Source: Orientia chuto str. Dubai
Lineage (GTDB): Bacteria > Pseudomonadota > Alphaproteobacteria > Rickettsiales > Rickettsiaceae
Length of the DNA: 52,019 nt
Direction of reading: 5' to 3'
Assembly: GCF_000964595.1 (NCBI RefSeq)
Contig: NZ_LANP01000005.1
Coordinates: 1-52,019, forward strand
The notes under the pieces are model-generated. The model worked only from the letters and a program-made list of their open reading frames with translations, was not told the origin of the DNA and searched no databases. The translations under genes were made by a program, and so were the position numbers. Positions 10,101-19,243 of this stretch are shown in pieces; positions within the stretch are counted from its first letter, which is position 1, and each line of letters starts with the position of its first letter.

Positions 10101-10876
10101 GTGCATATGGAGACTGGTTGGCATATGTTGGTGCTAATGCGCAGGCTATGATTAGTAATACTTTAGCAGAATGTACTAATTTAAAGACTTTAATTGGAGA
10201 TAATTGGAATAAAGAAGGATTTCGCTTTGTTATAGGCGATGGTAATCAATCAGTAGTATCAAAAACATTAACTAACATATCATCTAAGTTACTAAATAAA
10301 GCATGGGAAGGAATTTTACAAAAAAAAATAAATCCAGAGTTGCCAGAGACAAGATATGCAAAAGCAAGCAAAATATGGAATAGAAAAATACCTATGGTTA
10401 AGCATCTACTGAATGGAGAATATATAAAATTGCTAGCACATACATGTAAAGAGTTCTGGCGTGAGAGTAAAGCAAAAACCAGATTAGCTGTTGTGGGTGC
10501 AGCTGTTGGAATAACAACTGCAGCAATAGTATGTGCTGTACCAGCATCATTAGCTTTGCTTTCATATAAAACTGTAAAGAAACTTAGTTCTGTAGTTGGC
10601 AGCATCAAAAATAAGCTAGTATCGTCACAATCAGCAAGTAGTACAATAAGTCAAATAGCAGATAATCATCAAGCTAAAAACACTGGGTTAGGTGCTAAAG
10701 ATGATATAGCTGATGTAGATTTAGAAGTTAATCACAGGGGTAAGATTGCAGACATTAGCAAACAAGACCTTGAGATTATAAGGAATAGCATTGATAGCAT
10801 TAGTTTTATTGATGAAACAATAATAATCCCACCTTTGTCAAGTAAACAGAAAAATAGATCAGTAAAGCAAAAATAA
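7193..10876 (+). CDS. giant pentapeptide-repeat protein
   Basis: A 1227-residue protein. Residues 1-235 are helical and unassigned. A few pentapeptide-like units occur at ~240-300 (NGGNFQGSTFRNIEFDFS). A helical, Gln/Lys-rich, coiled-coil-like stretch covers ~330-450. A long right-handed quadrilateral beta-helix follows at ~525-830, built of A(N/D)LxxA units such as SKANLDSSCLEGA, ANFTEAKANKISAQ and SGSDLRDANLKDV. A C-terminal helical domain follows, with a hydrophobic hairpin near residues 1100-1125 (AVVGAAVGITTAAIVCAVPA) and a charged tail. No signal peptide is seen. Pentapeptide proteins can mimic DNA or act as scaffolds or effectors; the C-terminal hydrophobic segment suggests membrane association. 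There is only a weak AAGG upstream of the ATG. It stands alone, convergent with ispB, so it is likely accessory. The function is unknown. Confidence 0.85.
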   Translation: MNRILQIDVCLSKQLKAHSYALLQNAFEQNNNGFTVDHRLNLKSLQKNLDLYLENEDFRSKMEEQFGYSDKNRLKMVISQIPTNSAENENYELDSKYLKLQKGLRKFLYEPEDGIELLLEYQEKCSNEQTNIPFNDFLSEKLKNVKNISELAQSPSLYRKITSSYKDIESLHKDLQNSTVVANICHKPQVMADGTQQMLNDDFLFDEVPTVDFQTHILTGTEDFQPGANECRKELFNGGNFQGSTFRNIEFDFSPEDINFRNCLFDTVAFSNHSIKNLDLRGVKLQKLLFSNNGLIDNVFFDVQDHKVLKQLGVLRLEQSVIEEQVLRQNNTQYYTEDKYTQDLQDLTKRTAEKLAALKPAPATGWYGSSIFSYVQSAMNYLQSEKPSIQTLQVSIEKNLQEIEAELQKSGKQDPDYSIMVAHYNQLQNLYHANKRRQQQEVNAAKEVTITNVVNDPTYCCNQSEDQTYKVKIKVNRHDLEEFIKKGAGQSCCEFLSNKYASDIQNKKNSIKEEIGATDIKIVMVPDFSGENLSGLDFSDKNMSALNLAYCDLTFCKFSKANLDSSCLEGAKVTGASFYKANLNNANLIKVSGSGAIFDKAKGNNVRLMGAELGTVTNGVGSVPATFKGAQLFTVDSSFADMSGCNMEAAILEQADFSQANMMGVKAIQAQMPNSTFEQAVASSINLSNSNLTNSSFKEAEMINANCSKTILQDACLKQADARLATFDESNMKGVIATEANFTEAKANKISAQNANFEGAIMECMQMNSANLANANMSKVQAREASFNNANLTSVNAQQSNFVAASFMAANLNQMNIEGSNLSGSDLRDANLKDVIFSPTTILVDSNIEGAENVSEELKQHIRDQDQRLLTGLGLNSRYPRCTLVDTDGVNMRLKAQRLAYALLVSMPKEAVSSLPEAIKLLLPKYMGFSALGTRKSMRELIDSLIFAIEHGDEGLPLSAQDKKVGYIDSAYGDWLAYVGANAQAMISNTLAECTNLKTLIGDNWNKEGFRFVIGDGNQSVVSKTLTNISSKLLNKAWEGILQKKINPELPETRYAKASKIWNRKIPMVKHLLNGEYIKLLAHTCKEFWRESKAKTRLAVVGAAVGITTAAIVCAVPASLALLSYKTVKKLSSVVGSIKNKLVSSQSASSTISQIADNHQAKNTGLGAKDDIADVDLEVNHRGKIADISKQDLEIIRNSIDSISFIDETIIIPPLSSKQKNRSVKQK

Positions 10877-10921
10877 ATTAATCAGTGTTATTGCTATTTT
10901 TATAGCTTTAAACTCAAATCA

Positions 10922-11956
10922 TTAGTTTTGAAGGAGATCTATCCTGTTAATAATATATTTCATAAAATTAGCTAAATGATTTTTATATTCTGATGTTATA
11001 TTTAACTTAGTAATAATATCATATGCTTGTTTTTCTAACTGAGTAATTTTTTGTTTTATTAATGCTAAAATGTTATGTGTATATAAAAAATTCAAAGCAG
11101 ACTTAAAGTCTTCTGTTTGTTTCTCTTGATTTAAGAATACTCTATGCCAAAAATCTTTCTCATTCTGAGTAATTGCACAATTATATGCTATAATTACTGG
11201 TAATGTTACTTTGCTTTCTATAAAATCATCTCCAATATTTTTGCCTAAGCTATTAGAATTACCAAAATAATCTAATGTATCATCTATAATTTGAAAAATT
11301 AGTCCTAAATTAATGCCAAATGTTTTTACTAGCAAGCATGTTTGCTCACTCTGATTAGAAATTATAGCAGCAATTTCACATGAAGTTCCAAATAGCTCTG
11401 CTGTTTTAGCATGTATTATTTTAAAATATTCATCTTCAGTAATTATTTTTTTGCTGTGTAATTGTGTTAACTGTTTTACTTCTCCTGTAATAATAGTATT
11501 AAATGAAGATGAAAAACTTTTAAGTGCTTTCATAGAATTGCTTTTAATCATCATTTTAAATGATTGACTGAAAAGAAAATCACCAACTAGTATACTCGTT
11601 TTAGTATTCCACTTTAGATGAACAGTAGGCTGTGATCTACGCATTTTGCTTTCATCTACCACGTCATCATGTAATAAAGTAGCAGCATGAATAAGTTCTA
11701 CGGCAGCTGCTAGATAATAGTGGGATAATCCTTGATAATTAAATAGCTTGCTAATAAGAACTGTTAACATAGGGCGTATTCTTTTTCCTCCTGCATTGAA
11801 AAAATATGTTCCTACTTGATGAATTAATGGCTCTTGAGATGAAAAAATACAATCTAATATTACATTATTTACTTCAGACATATCTTTATGTAGAAAGTTA
11901 CTTAAATCGCTAATACTATTATAATCATTATTTACTTGCTTTCCCTTTAAGTTCAT
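10922..11956 (-). CDS. ispB: polyprenyl diphosphate synthase (octaprenyl type)
   Basis: A 344-residue trans-isoprenyl diphosphate synthase, which elongates farnesyl diphosphate with isopentenyl diphosphate to make the quinone side chain. The GGKRIRPML motif lies at ~55. The first aspartate-rich motif LLHDDVVDESKMRR is at ~92-105 and the second IIDDTLDYF at ~215-225, followed by GDDFIESKVTLPVI. All Mg2+-binding aspartates are present and the length is normal. It lies 8 bases after the 591-residue ORF and is probably the last gene of the minus-strand group beginning at 16955. In Rickettsiales it serves ubiquinone synthesis. Confidence 0.92.
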   Translation of the reverse strand: MNLKGKQVNNDYNSISDLSNFLHKDMSEVNNVILDCIFSSQEPLIHQVGTYFFNAGGKRIRPMLTVLISKLFNYQGLSHYYLAAAVELIHAATLLHDDVVDESKMRRSQPTVHLKWNTKTSILVGDFLFSQSFKMMIKSNSMKALKSFSSSFNTIITGEVKQLTQLHSKKIITEDEYFKIIHAKTAELFGTSCEIAAIISNQSEQTCLLVKTFGINLGLIFQIIDDTLDYFGNSNSLGKNIGDDFIESKVTLPVIIAYNCAITQNEKDFWHRVFLNQEKQTEDFKSALNFLYTHNILALIKQKITQLEKQAYDIITKLNITSEYKNHLANFMKYIINRIDLLQN

Positions 11957-11964
11957 ATACTTTT

Positions 11965-13740
11965 TTATTGCTTAATATTATCTGATTCTAGTAATGTTCC
12001 TAAAATTTCCATCCATAATTCTTGAGTTATAATTTCTGGAGAACGATTTATCTTATCTATTAAGTTAGTTTTTTTCTGCAGCTGAGGTAAAACTTTTAGT
12101 ATCAGTATATTAGGAGTAATAGATTGATCAACTATCTTACGTACTTGATTGTATAGAGTTTTATAATATAATTTTCTTATTGCTAGCAAATCCAAGTTAC
12201 TAATTCTTATTTTATTAGATATATACTGACAATTAATAGCTCTAATATTAGGAGAACTATGCAATGGCTTTGAAATTTTTGATAAAAAAGATTTTAAAAT
12301 ATCCTTACTAAGTGCGGTAAATGACTGATTTTCTTGTAATATACTGTCATCTATTTTTTGATTATCTGCTTGAAACTGATTTTCAATAATTGTTTTAATG
12401 TTATAAAAGTCAATAATAAAATCAATTAGATCCTTAAAATCTGATATATAAAAATTAGTAATAAATTTTGGATTAGTTGTATCATAGAGAAAGTCTTTAA
12501 TATTAATTCCGAAATTATTTAATAAAATTTTTAAGACATTGAGTCTAAAAATATTACTTTTTCTATTGAAAGATAATTCAAAATCTAGATCAAATGTTAT
12601 TTGTTTAGGTAAATTAATTGTATTAATTATATTATCAAAAAAATCTAATTTAGTTAAATATTTCTTTTCTGGGAATCTGTTATTATCAGCATATGTAAGC
12701 ACAATGTTTTGTAAGGCTGTTCTATAATCAAAATTTGCAATTCCTTGTAATAACACAGTAAGATCAAAATTTGATTTTTTTGTCTCTGCTATACTTAAAA
12801 TACTAGCGAGTAAAATTTTAGCAAAATATAACTTATCTTTTATAGTTATAAAATAAGATGTTGCTAGTTTATTGTCTTTATTTTCTCTATGAGCTAGATT
12901 TTGATAATCTAATTTACTGGTTACTGCTAACTTGTTATCCTCATAAGATAGTTTTTCGATATTTAATCTACCATTAAAGCTATTTTGTTCTATATTCTTT
13001 ATTATAGAAGACCAAGAAACTTTTGGTAGTAAAAAGTGCAATGTTGATGTAAATTCAAAACTCCGATGTGTAGATGAATAATTCATATAGTCTACTGTAA
13101 TTTTACTATCTACAGTATATTTTTTAGGTATATCGTTTTCAAAGTCATTAACATTGTAATAATATGGATGATTATCAAAACTAAAGTGAAAATGTGACTC
13201 TAGTACTTTGTTTTTTAGTAGATTTTTAACATTATCATAATCAGAAAACTCTCTAACACTAAATTTAAAATCATTTATGTAATTTATTAACTCAAATAAA
13301 TTATGCTTTGTAACTATTTGAAATAGCCTCTTAGATAATGTTAGCTTACTGGAGATTGTAGCATCTATTTTAATAATATTATTGTTAAAATTTGATTCTT
13401 GAGTATACCTATAACATTGCCCCTTATACTCTATTAGCAAAATTTTAGATATTAGACTATATTTTATCTTAATTGGTTCAGTGCATCTTATTATTTCAGA
13501 TATACTACTTATAGTAACATCTGAAACATTGAATCCTACACTAAATGGTGTGGTTGCTGCTGTAACATTTGAAAAACTAATCGTTGTACGAGATCCATCT
13601 TGTTGATACACAATAATATCTTGTTTTCCATATGTTTTAGTAATTTGATTGGCAAATATTTTCCATATTGCATACCAACTAATAAGTAAAAGCAATAATA
13701 TTACAATACTAGTAATAAAAATTAGATATATTCTTCGCAT
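11965..13740 (-). CDS. membrane-anchored hypothetical protein, DUF2125-like
   Basis: A 591-residue protein with one N-terminal transmembrane helix (IYLIFITSIVILLLLLISWY, residues ~4-23) and a long extracytoplasmic region rich in beta-type segments. The opening layout resembles alphaproteobacterial DUF2125 proteins: anchor, Trp-Tyr, then a segment around TTISFSNVTAATTPFSVGFN recalling their 'FPFR.G' region. That assignment is tentative. Its start overlaps the tlc gene at 13722-15272 by 19 bases and it is followed by ispB 8 bases later, so translation is likely coupled. No catalytic motif is recognised. Confidence 0.7.
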   Translation of the reverse strand: MRRIYLIFITSIVILLLLLISWYAIWKIFANQITKTYGKQDIIVYQQDGSRTTISFSNVTAATTPFSVGFNVSDVTISSISEIIRCTEPIKIKYSLISKILLIEYKGQCYRYTQESNFNNNIIKIDATISSKLTLSKRLFQIVTKHNLFELINYINDFKFSVREFSDYDNVKNLLKNKVLESHFHFSFDNHPYYYNVNDFENDIPKKYTVDSKITVDYMNYSSTHRSFEFTSTLHFLLPKVSWSSIIKNIEQNSFNGRLNIEKLSYEDNKLAVTSKLDYQNLAHRENKDNKLATSYFITIKDKLYFAKILLASILSIAETKKSNFDLTVLLQGIANFDYRTALQNIVLTYADNNRFPEKKYLTKLDFFDNIINTINLPKQITFDLDFELSFNRKSNIFRLNVLKILLNNFGINIKDFLYDTTNPKFITNFYISDFKDLIDFIIDFYNIKTIIENQFQADNQKIDDSILQENQSFTALSKDILKSFLSKISKPLHSSPNIRAINCQYISNKIRISNLDLLAIRKLYYKTLYNQVRKIVDQSITPNILILKVLPQLQKKTNLIDKINRSPEIITQELWMEILGTLLESDNIKQ

Positions 13741-15272
13741 CGTTTGCCTCTGAGTTTTTGTAAGTCATTATATTTATGATAAAGACTTACAACGTCAATC
13801 AACCAGATTAAAATGACTACTATAAATACTTTTATTAACACTGTTGAAATAGAGCTAATTGTTGATTCTGGATATAATGTTAAAATAAGAAATTGTATAA
13901 ATGCTCCGCCTGATTTGCCAAGTTTAACTCCTACTACCTCAACTGCAGCTTTGCCTTTAATTTTTGTTTCTATGTCAAGTGGAATATATGCAATTTCTTT
14001 AGTTGCATCAAATAGAGAGTACTTACTTGATTTGCTTAAAATATTTTGTAGTGCTCCAACTAAAACAGCTAAATAGATAGGATTATAACTAATAGAGCTA
14101 AAAATTATACTTTTGCTTTCTCCGGCAATTATTAGCAGAAAGAATATTATTCCAGTAATTCCAATAATTAAAGGAGTAATTATTGCAGGAAATAGCCAGT
14201 TAAATTTATGCAATATACTACTACTTATTCCCATAAATAAAACACAAGTTATTCCCATAACAACATTGAACCTTCCCATAAAAGTAATGTACTCCTGTGT
14301 TGTTGGATATAATTCTTTAATTTGAGCTTTCCATGGGCCTTCTAAAATATTAATTGCCAAACCATAGCAAATTACCATAACTGCTATGCAACTAATATAT
14401 TTAGATTTTAGAATTAACTTTATACTATCGTTTAAAGATAATTTAGTTCTACTATAATTATATAACTTAAAATTAGTTATTAGATTATTTTTGCTATGCA
14501 TTATAGTAGTTTTACTTAATATTAGGTTATTTAAGTATTTAAAGGTAATCATTGCTATAATACCAGAAAAAGTAACAACAATAATAATATGTTGAAAAAT
14601 TGTTTCAGAATTTTTTGTACAGCTACTGTCAATTGTAAAAATATCTGATATTCCTGAAGCACTAGCACACGATATTAATATATTACCAGCAACTATTAAC
14701 CCTAGATTGCCAACCATTCCTAAAGCTGGATAAAACCTCTTTGCATCTTCAATATTAAACATATTATTTGCAAATTGCCAGTACATTAGATTAATTACTA
14801 TAACGCTCCATAGCTCACAAATAATATACATTACAGCGTAACTCCATTTTCCACAAATCATAATAATCCATTGTAAATGTGGATAATTATATATTATCTC
14901 TTTAATCAATTCTTCAGATGGATGTAATAACACTTCATTTGGATAAATAATAAAAGCAAATAGTATAAAGAATGTTAAGAAAAATATTACTACCATATAA
15001 AAGATATTTTCCATAGAGTAGATATTAGATAATTTGATATATATTACAGTGAATATAATTGCAGAAGGTAATACTAACCATAATTTTAGAAAACTAATTA
15101 CCTCAGCCCCTACTGAAGGTACTACTAAGCTATCTTTTACTGCTCTTAAAGTACCAAAGTTAAATAATAAGCAAAATATGATTAAGGCCATTGGCATAAA
15201 TAGCTTCATTTCTTGAAACTCAATAGGCCATATAATCTTTGCAAATTTTTTCAAAATATTAATTACTGACAT
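13722..15272 (-). CDS. tlc: ATP/ADP translocase (Tlc/NTT family), paralog A
   Basis: A 516-residue nucleotide transporter of the obligate-intracellular NTT family, with about 12 transmembrane helices. Conserved stretches include IIWPIEFQEMKLFMPMALI, LRAVKDSLVVPSVGAEVISF, PHLQWIIMICGKWSYAVMYI, AINILEGPWKAQIKELYPT, SLFDATKEIAYIPLD and GKAAVEVVGVKLGKSGG. These parasite-type carriers exchange host ATP for ADP, while other paralogs carry different nucleotides. Substrate cannot be set from sequence alone, although KELYPT and DATKEIAYIPLD keep the residues of the ATP/ADP type. It is downstream of, and in the same direction as, a second paralog at 15402. Confidence 0.93.
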   Translation of the reverse strand: MSVINILKKFAKIIWPIEFQEMKLFMPMALIIFCLLFNFGTLRAVKDSLVVPSVGAEVISFLKLWLVLPSAIIFTVIYIKLSNIYSMENIFYMVVIFFLTFFILFAFIIYPNEVLLHPSEELIKEIIYNYPHLQWIIMICGKWSYAVMYIICELWSVIVINLMYWQFANNMFNIEDAKRFYPALGMVGNLGLIVAGNILISCASASGISDIFTIDSSCTKNSETIFQHIIIVVTFSGIIAMITFKYLNNLILSKTTIMHSKNNLITNFKLYNYSRTKLSLNDSIKLILKSKYISCIAVMVICYGLAINILEGPWKAQIKELYPTTQEYITFMGRFNVVMGITCVLFMGISSSILHKFNWLFPAIITPLIIGITGIIFFLLIIAGESKSIIFSSISYNPIYLAVLVGALQNILSKSSKYSLFDATKEIAYIPLDIETKIKGKAAVEVVGVKLGKSGGAFIQFLILTLYPESTISSISTVLIKVFIVVILIWLIDVVSLYHKYNDLQKLRGKRCEEYI

Positions 15273-15337
15273 TGTATTAAATTAATTTGATAAAACAATA
15301 AGGAATAAATTTACTTTTACACCATAGAAATAAAAAC

Positions 15338-15370
15338 AACATTGTAAAATGTATATTATTTTATAATGTT
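15338..15370 (-). terminator. candidate terminator between the two tlc genes
   Basis: AACATTGTAAAA and TTTTATAATGTT form a 12 bp stem with one G-T wobble. On the minus strand the stem is followed by GTTTTTATTTC. It lies 32 bases after the stop of the upstream tlc paralog. Confidence 0.45.
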
Positions 15371-15401
15371 GCTAGGCTATAAATTTAATGTCAAATAAAC
15401 A

Positions 15402-16955
15402 TTACATTTCATAAGTGCTATTAGTGAGTTTTAAATATTCTTTATTGAGTTCTCTAATTACTAACATCCATACTATACATATTACAATAAATATCAGCAT
15501 TAAATAAGGAGTTATAGACTGATAAGTAGCAGTAGGGATGAGCATAAAAATTAAAGATTGAACTAATGCACTTGCAGATTTACCAAGTTTTACTCCCATT
15601 ACATCAGCTGTAGCTTTTCCCTTACTTTTTAATTCATTATTAAGTGGAACATATGCCATTTCTTTAGTTGAGTCAAAGAAAGTATATTTACTAGATTTTG
15701 TTAAAATATTTAATGTTACTCCAGTAGTAATTGCTATGTTCAGTGGATCGATTGTAGGCCAGAGTAACTCAAAGAATGATGAAAATGAAGTATCAAAGCT
15801 TGAGGCTATAAAAAATACTATACCTGTTAAGGATAACATAATAGGAGTAATCATTGCTGCTGTTTTCCAACCACAATATCGCACAATATTTGATCCAACT
15901 AAAACAAATAATATTGTACAAATTCCGGTATAACTTAAGTAAGAACCAACAAAAGCATTATATTCTTCTGGGGTATGATATAAAGTGCCTGCTTTATATT
16001 TCCAAGGTGCTTCAACTAGGTTAATTGCTACACCATAACATATTAGTAGAGTAATTACAAGCCTAATATAACGTGATTCAAGAGCTATTTTTATACCATC
16101 AAATATCGACATTTTATTAGACTTAACCTTAAAATTTATATCATCAATTTTAATTATATAAGCGTTTAATATTGCAAAAATAACCATAGATATACCACCT
16201 AATAGTAAAACTATTCCCATTATGATTTGAATATAAATAGTAGTTTTGCTGCATTGTAAATCATAGTTATTAATAAAGTAATTGCTTAAAGATGGCAAAA
16301 ATGATATTAGTGTGCCGGAGATATATAACCCAGTTTGGCCAAATAAGCTAAATAGTACGTAAAATCTTCTAGACTGTTCAACTGTAGTTACCATATTAAC
16401 AAATTGCCAGTATAATAGTGAAAAAACAGCATTAGGCCATAATTCAGCGATAATATAAAAAAGTGAGAAGCTCCACTTTGCTAACATTAAGATAATCCAG
16501 CGAAAATTTGGAAATTGGAAGATCAATTTTTTTATACTTTGATCGTTCAAATGTAAATATTGATAATTTGGAAAAATAACAAAACCAAAAGCAAAAAAAA
16601 ATATTAAAAATGCTAACAATATTATATAGAATACTTTTTCGTTTTTAACGACATTTACTAATTTAATATAAACTATTGTCATTAAACATGCAGCTGGTAG
16701 TACGCCCCAGATTTTTAAAAAAGAAGTAGTTTCAGTACCAATCATAGTAATTACTATGCTATCTTTTAGAGCTCTAATTAGATTTTGAATTAAAAGTATA
16801 CAAAACATTAGAGCAGTCATTAGTAAAAACCTTGGTAACTCACATCGGTGCACTGGCCATATATGGTTAAATATTTTACTAAAGTTCAAAGAAATAGAGC
16901 GACTAATGTTAGCTAATGAAGGAATATAGTACAATAAGCAATGATAAAGTTTCAT
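15402..16955 (-). CDS. tlc: ATP/ADP translocase (Tlc/NTT family), paralog B
   Basis: A second NTT carrier of about 517 residues, similar along its length to the neighbour at 13722. It has IRALKDSIVITMIGTETTSF, FRWIILMLAKWSFSLFYI, AINLVEAPWKYKAGTLYHT, FFDSTKEMAYVPLNNE and GKATADVMGVKLGKSASAL. Differences at usually conserved sites (KAGTLYHT for KELYPT, DSTKEMAYVPLN for DATKNMAYIPLD) suggest a different nucleotide specificity. I place the start at the ATG at 16955; a TTG at 16970 would add five residues and neither has a clear ribosome binding site. The N-terminal ~35 residues before the first helix are longer than in paralog A. Confidence 0.9.
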   Translation of the reverse strand: MKLYHCLLYYIPSLANISRSISLNFSKIFNHIWPVHRCELPRFLLMTALMFCILLIQNLIRALKDSIVITMIGTETTSFLKIWGVLPAACLMTIVYIKLVNVVKNEKVFYIILLAFLIFFFAFGFVIFPNYQYLHLNDQSIKKLIFQFPNFRWIILMLAKWSFSLFYIIAELWPNAVFSLLYWQFVNMVTTVEQSRRFYVLFSLFGQTGLYISGTLISFLPSLSNYFINNYDLQCSKTTIYIQIIMGIVLLLGGISMVIFAILNAYIIKIDDINFKVKSNKMSIFDGIKIALESRYIRLVITLLICYGVAINLVEAPWKYKAGTLYHTPEEYNAFVGSYLSYTGICTILFVLVGSNIVRYCGWKTAAMITPIMLSLTGIVFFIASSFDTSFSSFFELLWPTIDPLNIAITTGVTLNILTKSSKYTFFDSTKEMAYVPLNNELKSKGKATADVMGVKLGKSASALVQSLIFMLIPTATYQSITPYLMLIFIVICIVWMLVIRELNKEYLKLTNSTYEM

Positions 16956-17157
16956 TCTTTGTAGTTTCAAGAATTAATCTCAGAAATTATTATCATATGG
17001 ATTTATTTATTCAAGTTAATTGTGATAAATTACTAAATTTAATATTAATTAAAATTATAGATATGTATCTTAGGTACGATATAAAGTTATATATAATGCT
17101 TTAACATCAAGAGTAGAAAAAAAGTTGGGAATAATTTGCTGGAAATATCATTATAAA
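16956..17157. other. AT-rich intergenic DNA
   Basis: About 200 bases separate the tlc paralog B start from the left end of the IS982 remnant. No gene is supported; the short ORF over 16916-17104 is antisense to the tlc N-terminus and runs into non-coding sequence. Confidence 0.4.
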
Positions 17158-17875
17158 ACTCAGTTTTGAATTAGGAAGTATTGGGGAGAGGGATTAGATA
17201 GATACATTATGAATACAAAGAGTTTTACAAATGTTTTACAAATGATAAGAAATACAAATTTATCAAAGGAAGAAAATTTATTATGATAAAAATATTTAAA
17301 TATTACTTGAATGGTATGTTATCTTAGTAAAGCTACTTAGTTACTATGCATATACTCCACATCAATTGCTGTCTATTATTAAAAGATCTTTAAAATAAAG
17401 TATTGGGTAATATTGCAGCTCTTAATAAAGCTAGGAAATATTGGCTTAAAATTACATTTGTTAATTTAATAAATGAGGGAAAATGCAATGCCTTAAATTA
17501 ACTAAAGGAGATATAGATGATAGAGTTTAGGTTCCTGAATTTACGAAGCATATTACTAATTTGTTATTTGATAGTACGTCTATTAAAACAAGAATTGTTT
17601 TCTAATCTTTGTGATGCAGAATTATAGTTAGTAACCGGTGTAAAGAAAAATATGAGAAAATAAACTCTTGCATGTAGTTGAAAAAAATTTACTACGTAAA
17701 TGTGCAATTATTGAAACTGTATTTAGTGTATCAAAATGTTATTTTGAGCTCAAATATACAAGATACTGTTCAGTATGGAATGCTTTCAAGCCTATATCTT
17801 TATTAGTTATTTATTGTCTTAAGCTTACTAAACCTTTTATTAATTCAAAATCTTAATCTTAATTCAAAACTGAGG
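17158..17875 (+). mobile_element. decayed IS982-family insertion sequence
   Basis: Terminal inverted repeats ACTCAGTTTTGAATTA (17158-17173) and TAATTCAAAACTGAGG (17860-17875) match at 15 of 16 positions and bound about 720 bp. The interior encodes a transposase broken by stops and frameshifts. Near 17530-17580 it reads LVPEFTKHITNLLFDST-like sequence. The last part (17668-17856, 62 codons) reads LLRKCAIIETVFSVSKCYFE followed by KYTRYCSVWNAF, the C-terminal block around the catalytic Glu of IS982 transposases. Inactive. Confidence 0.7.
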
Positions 17876-17907
17876 TTAAACTGATTTAACAAAAAATAAA
17901 ATAACAC

Positions 17908-18792
17908 TCAACCTTCTGGACTAAATTCCAAAACAAGCTGTTGCCATGTATTATATTCTTCCTTTGGTAACTCCTGAAATGGACTTGCTGCCCAGATTGC
18001 TCGTTTGATATTTTGAACGAATAAATTGCAAACTGTAGTGTTATTATCTGGGCAATTACAGCTAATATCTGTGATCTTTTCAATGTTACCATCTAATGCT
18101 ATGTTTATCATTAATACTGTGCTGATACCAGGAATAAACCCTATTGTATGGTTCCAATGCGCTTGAATTTGATACTTTATTGCATCTGTATAGTTTGTAC
18201 TGTCAATGTTACTAGCATTCTGCTTATTAGTAATATTTTTAGCTATGTGTTGCTGTGTAGTTATTTTGGTTTTAGTTGAAGACAGATTATAGTTTGTATT
18301 ATTTTCTTGCGTAATTGAGTGCTTTATATTAGTAGTAGTGGTAACACTAGACTTAGGTTCAGTAGAACTACTTTTTGTGTCTGTAACATTATTAATTACA
18401 GGTGAAGGAATTGTGGATACAGTATTTGAATCTTGCTTAATCAGATTATTTTTTAAAGTTTGCTCTTCAACTTTAGGAGTCACAGTTGGTAGAGAATTAG
18501 TATTTTTTTTTGAAACAACGGTTGAATCATTAGTGGAATTACTTCTAATATTAGGTTGTTTTATATTAGTTTTGTAAAGATTGTTTTTTTTTACCTGAAA
18601 AGTAGTTTTATTGGCTTTATTATTGCTTGTTGTTTTATTAGATACTTTATTAATTTGAACTAGTTCTAGATTAATTATTTTATTATTAGGTTTATGTTGT
18701 TGTGAGGCAAAAAGTATAACTACATAACTTAATATCAGATGGCAACTAAATGATATAAGTAAGAAAACATAAAAGCGATTACTTAGTTTCAT
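17908..18792 (-). CDS. tolA: TolA-like periplasmic bridging protein
   Basis: A 294-residue protein with one N-terminal transmembrane helix (YVFLLISFSCHLILSYVVIL, ~8-27). A low-complexity Asn/Thr/Ser/Lys-rich linker follows (~45-195), then a compact C-terminal domain (~198-294: DAIKYQIQAHWNHTIGFIPG through WAASPFQELPKEEYNTWQQL) typical of TolA/TonB domain III. The linker is Ser/Thr/Asn rich rather than the usual Ala/Lys coil, as expected from AT-driven drift. TolA links the TolQR proton-driven motor to Pal and the outer membrane. It overlaps tolR by 14 bases and ends the tolQ-tolR-tolA operon; tolB and pal are not in the window. Confidence 0.82.
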   Translation of the reverse strand: MKLSNRFYVFLLISFSCHLILSYVVILFASQQHKPNNKIINLELVQINKVSNKTTSNNKANKTTFQVKKNNLYKTNIKQPNIRSNSTNDSTVVSKKNTNSLPTVTPKVEEQTLKNNLIKQDSNTVSTIPSPVINNVTDTKSSSTEPKSSVTTTTNIKHSITQENNTNYNLSSTKTKITTQQHIAKNITNKQNASNIDSTNYTDAIKYQIQAHWNHTIGFIPGISTVLMINIALDGNIEKITDISCNCPDNNTTVCNLFVQNIKRAIWAASPFQELPKEEYNTWQQLVLEFSPEG

Positions 18793-19237
18793 TATAATTA
18801 TCTGTAATTAAAGCTACTTTTGTAAATCTAGCACTAGTAATTTCTGCAAGAAGATTTACTATTTCCCCATATGGTAAATCTTTATCTGCCTTGATAAAAA
18901 TTCTAGTGTTAAATTTATCCTTAGTTCTAGTTAGGGCTTCAAGTTTATTGATTAATTGAGTTCTACTAATTTTAGTTTTGAATATATATATATTATTGTT
19001 TTTATCAATGCTAATAGTTAAAGGTTCGCTTTGTTCTGATAGTGGTTGGCTTGAACTAGCTTTAGGTAAATTAATGTTAACACCAAGAGTAAGCATTGGA
19101 GATGTAACCATAAATATAATTAATAATACCAACATTACATCAACTAAAGGTGTAACATTTATATTGCTAATTAATACTTTCCTAGAGTGCTTCTTAAAAA
19201 AAATATTATTAATAGCATTTATTGATTTGCTATCCAT
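18779..19237 (-). CDS. tolR: TolR/ExbD biopolymer transport protein
   Basis: A 152-residue protein with a single membrane helix. SNINVTPLVDVMLVLLIIFM (~24-43) contains the Asp required for proton coupling. MVTSPMLTLGVNINLPKASS follows, then a periplasmic domain with VTISID-type strands. It forms the proton-driven Tol motor with TolQ. It lies 6 bases after tolQ and overlaps tolA by 14 bases. TolR is preferred over ExbD because of the TolQ neighbour and the TolA-like gene downstream. Confidence 0.9.
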   Translation of the reverse strand: MDSKSINAINNIFFKKHSRKVLISNINVTPLVDVMLVLLIIFMVTSPMLTLGVNINLPKASSSQPLSEQSEPLTISIDKNNNIYIFKTKISRTQLINKLEALTRTKDKFNTRIFIKADKDLPYGEIVNLLAEITSARFTKVALITDNYNETK

Positions 19238-19243
19238 GATTTA

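Noticed and set aside
12539-12727. Several 60-100 codon ORFs antisense to ispB, tlc, tolA, atpA and similar genes
   Set aside because: All lie wholly within well-supported genes on the other strand and show no independent start signals.
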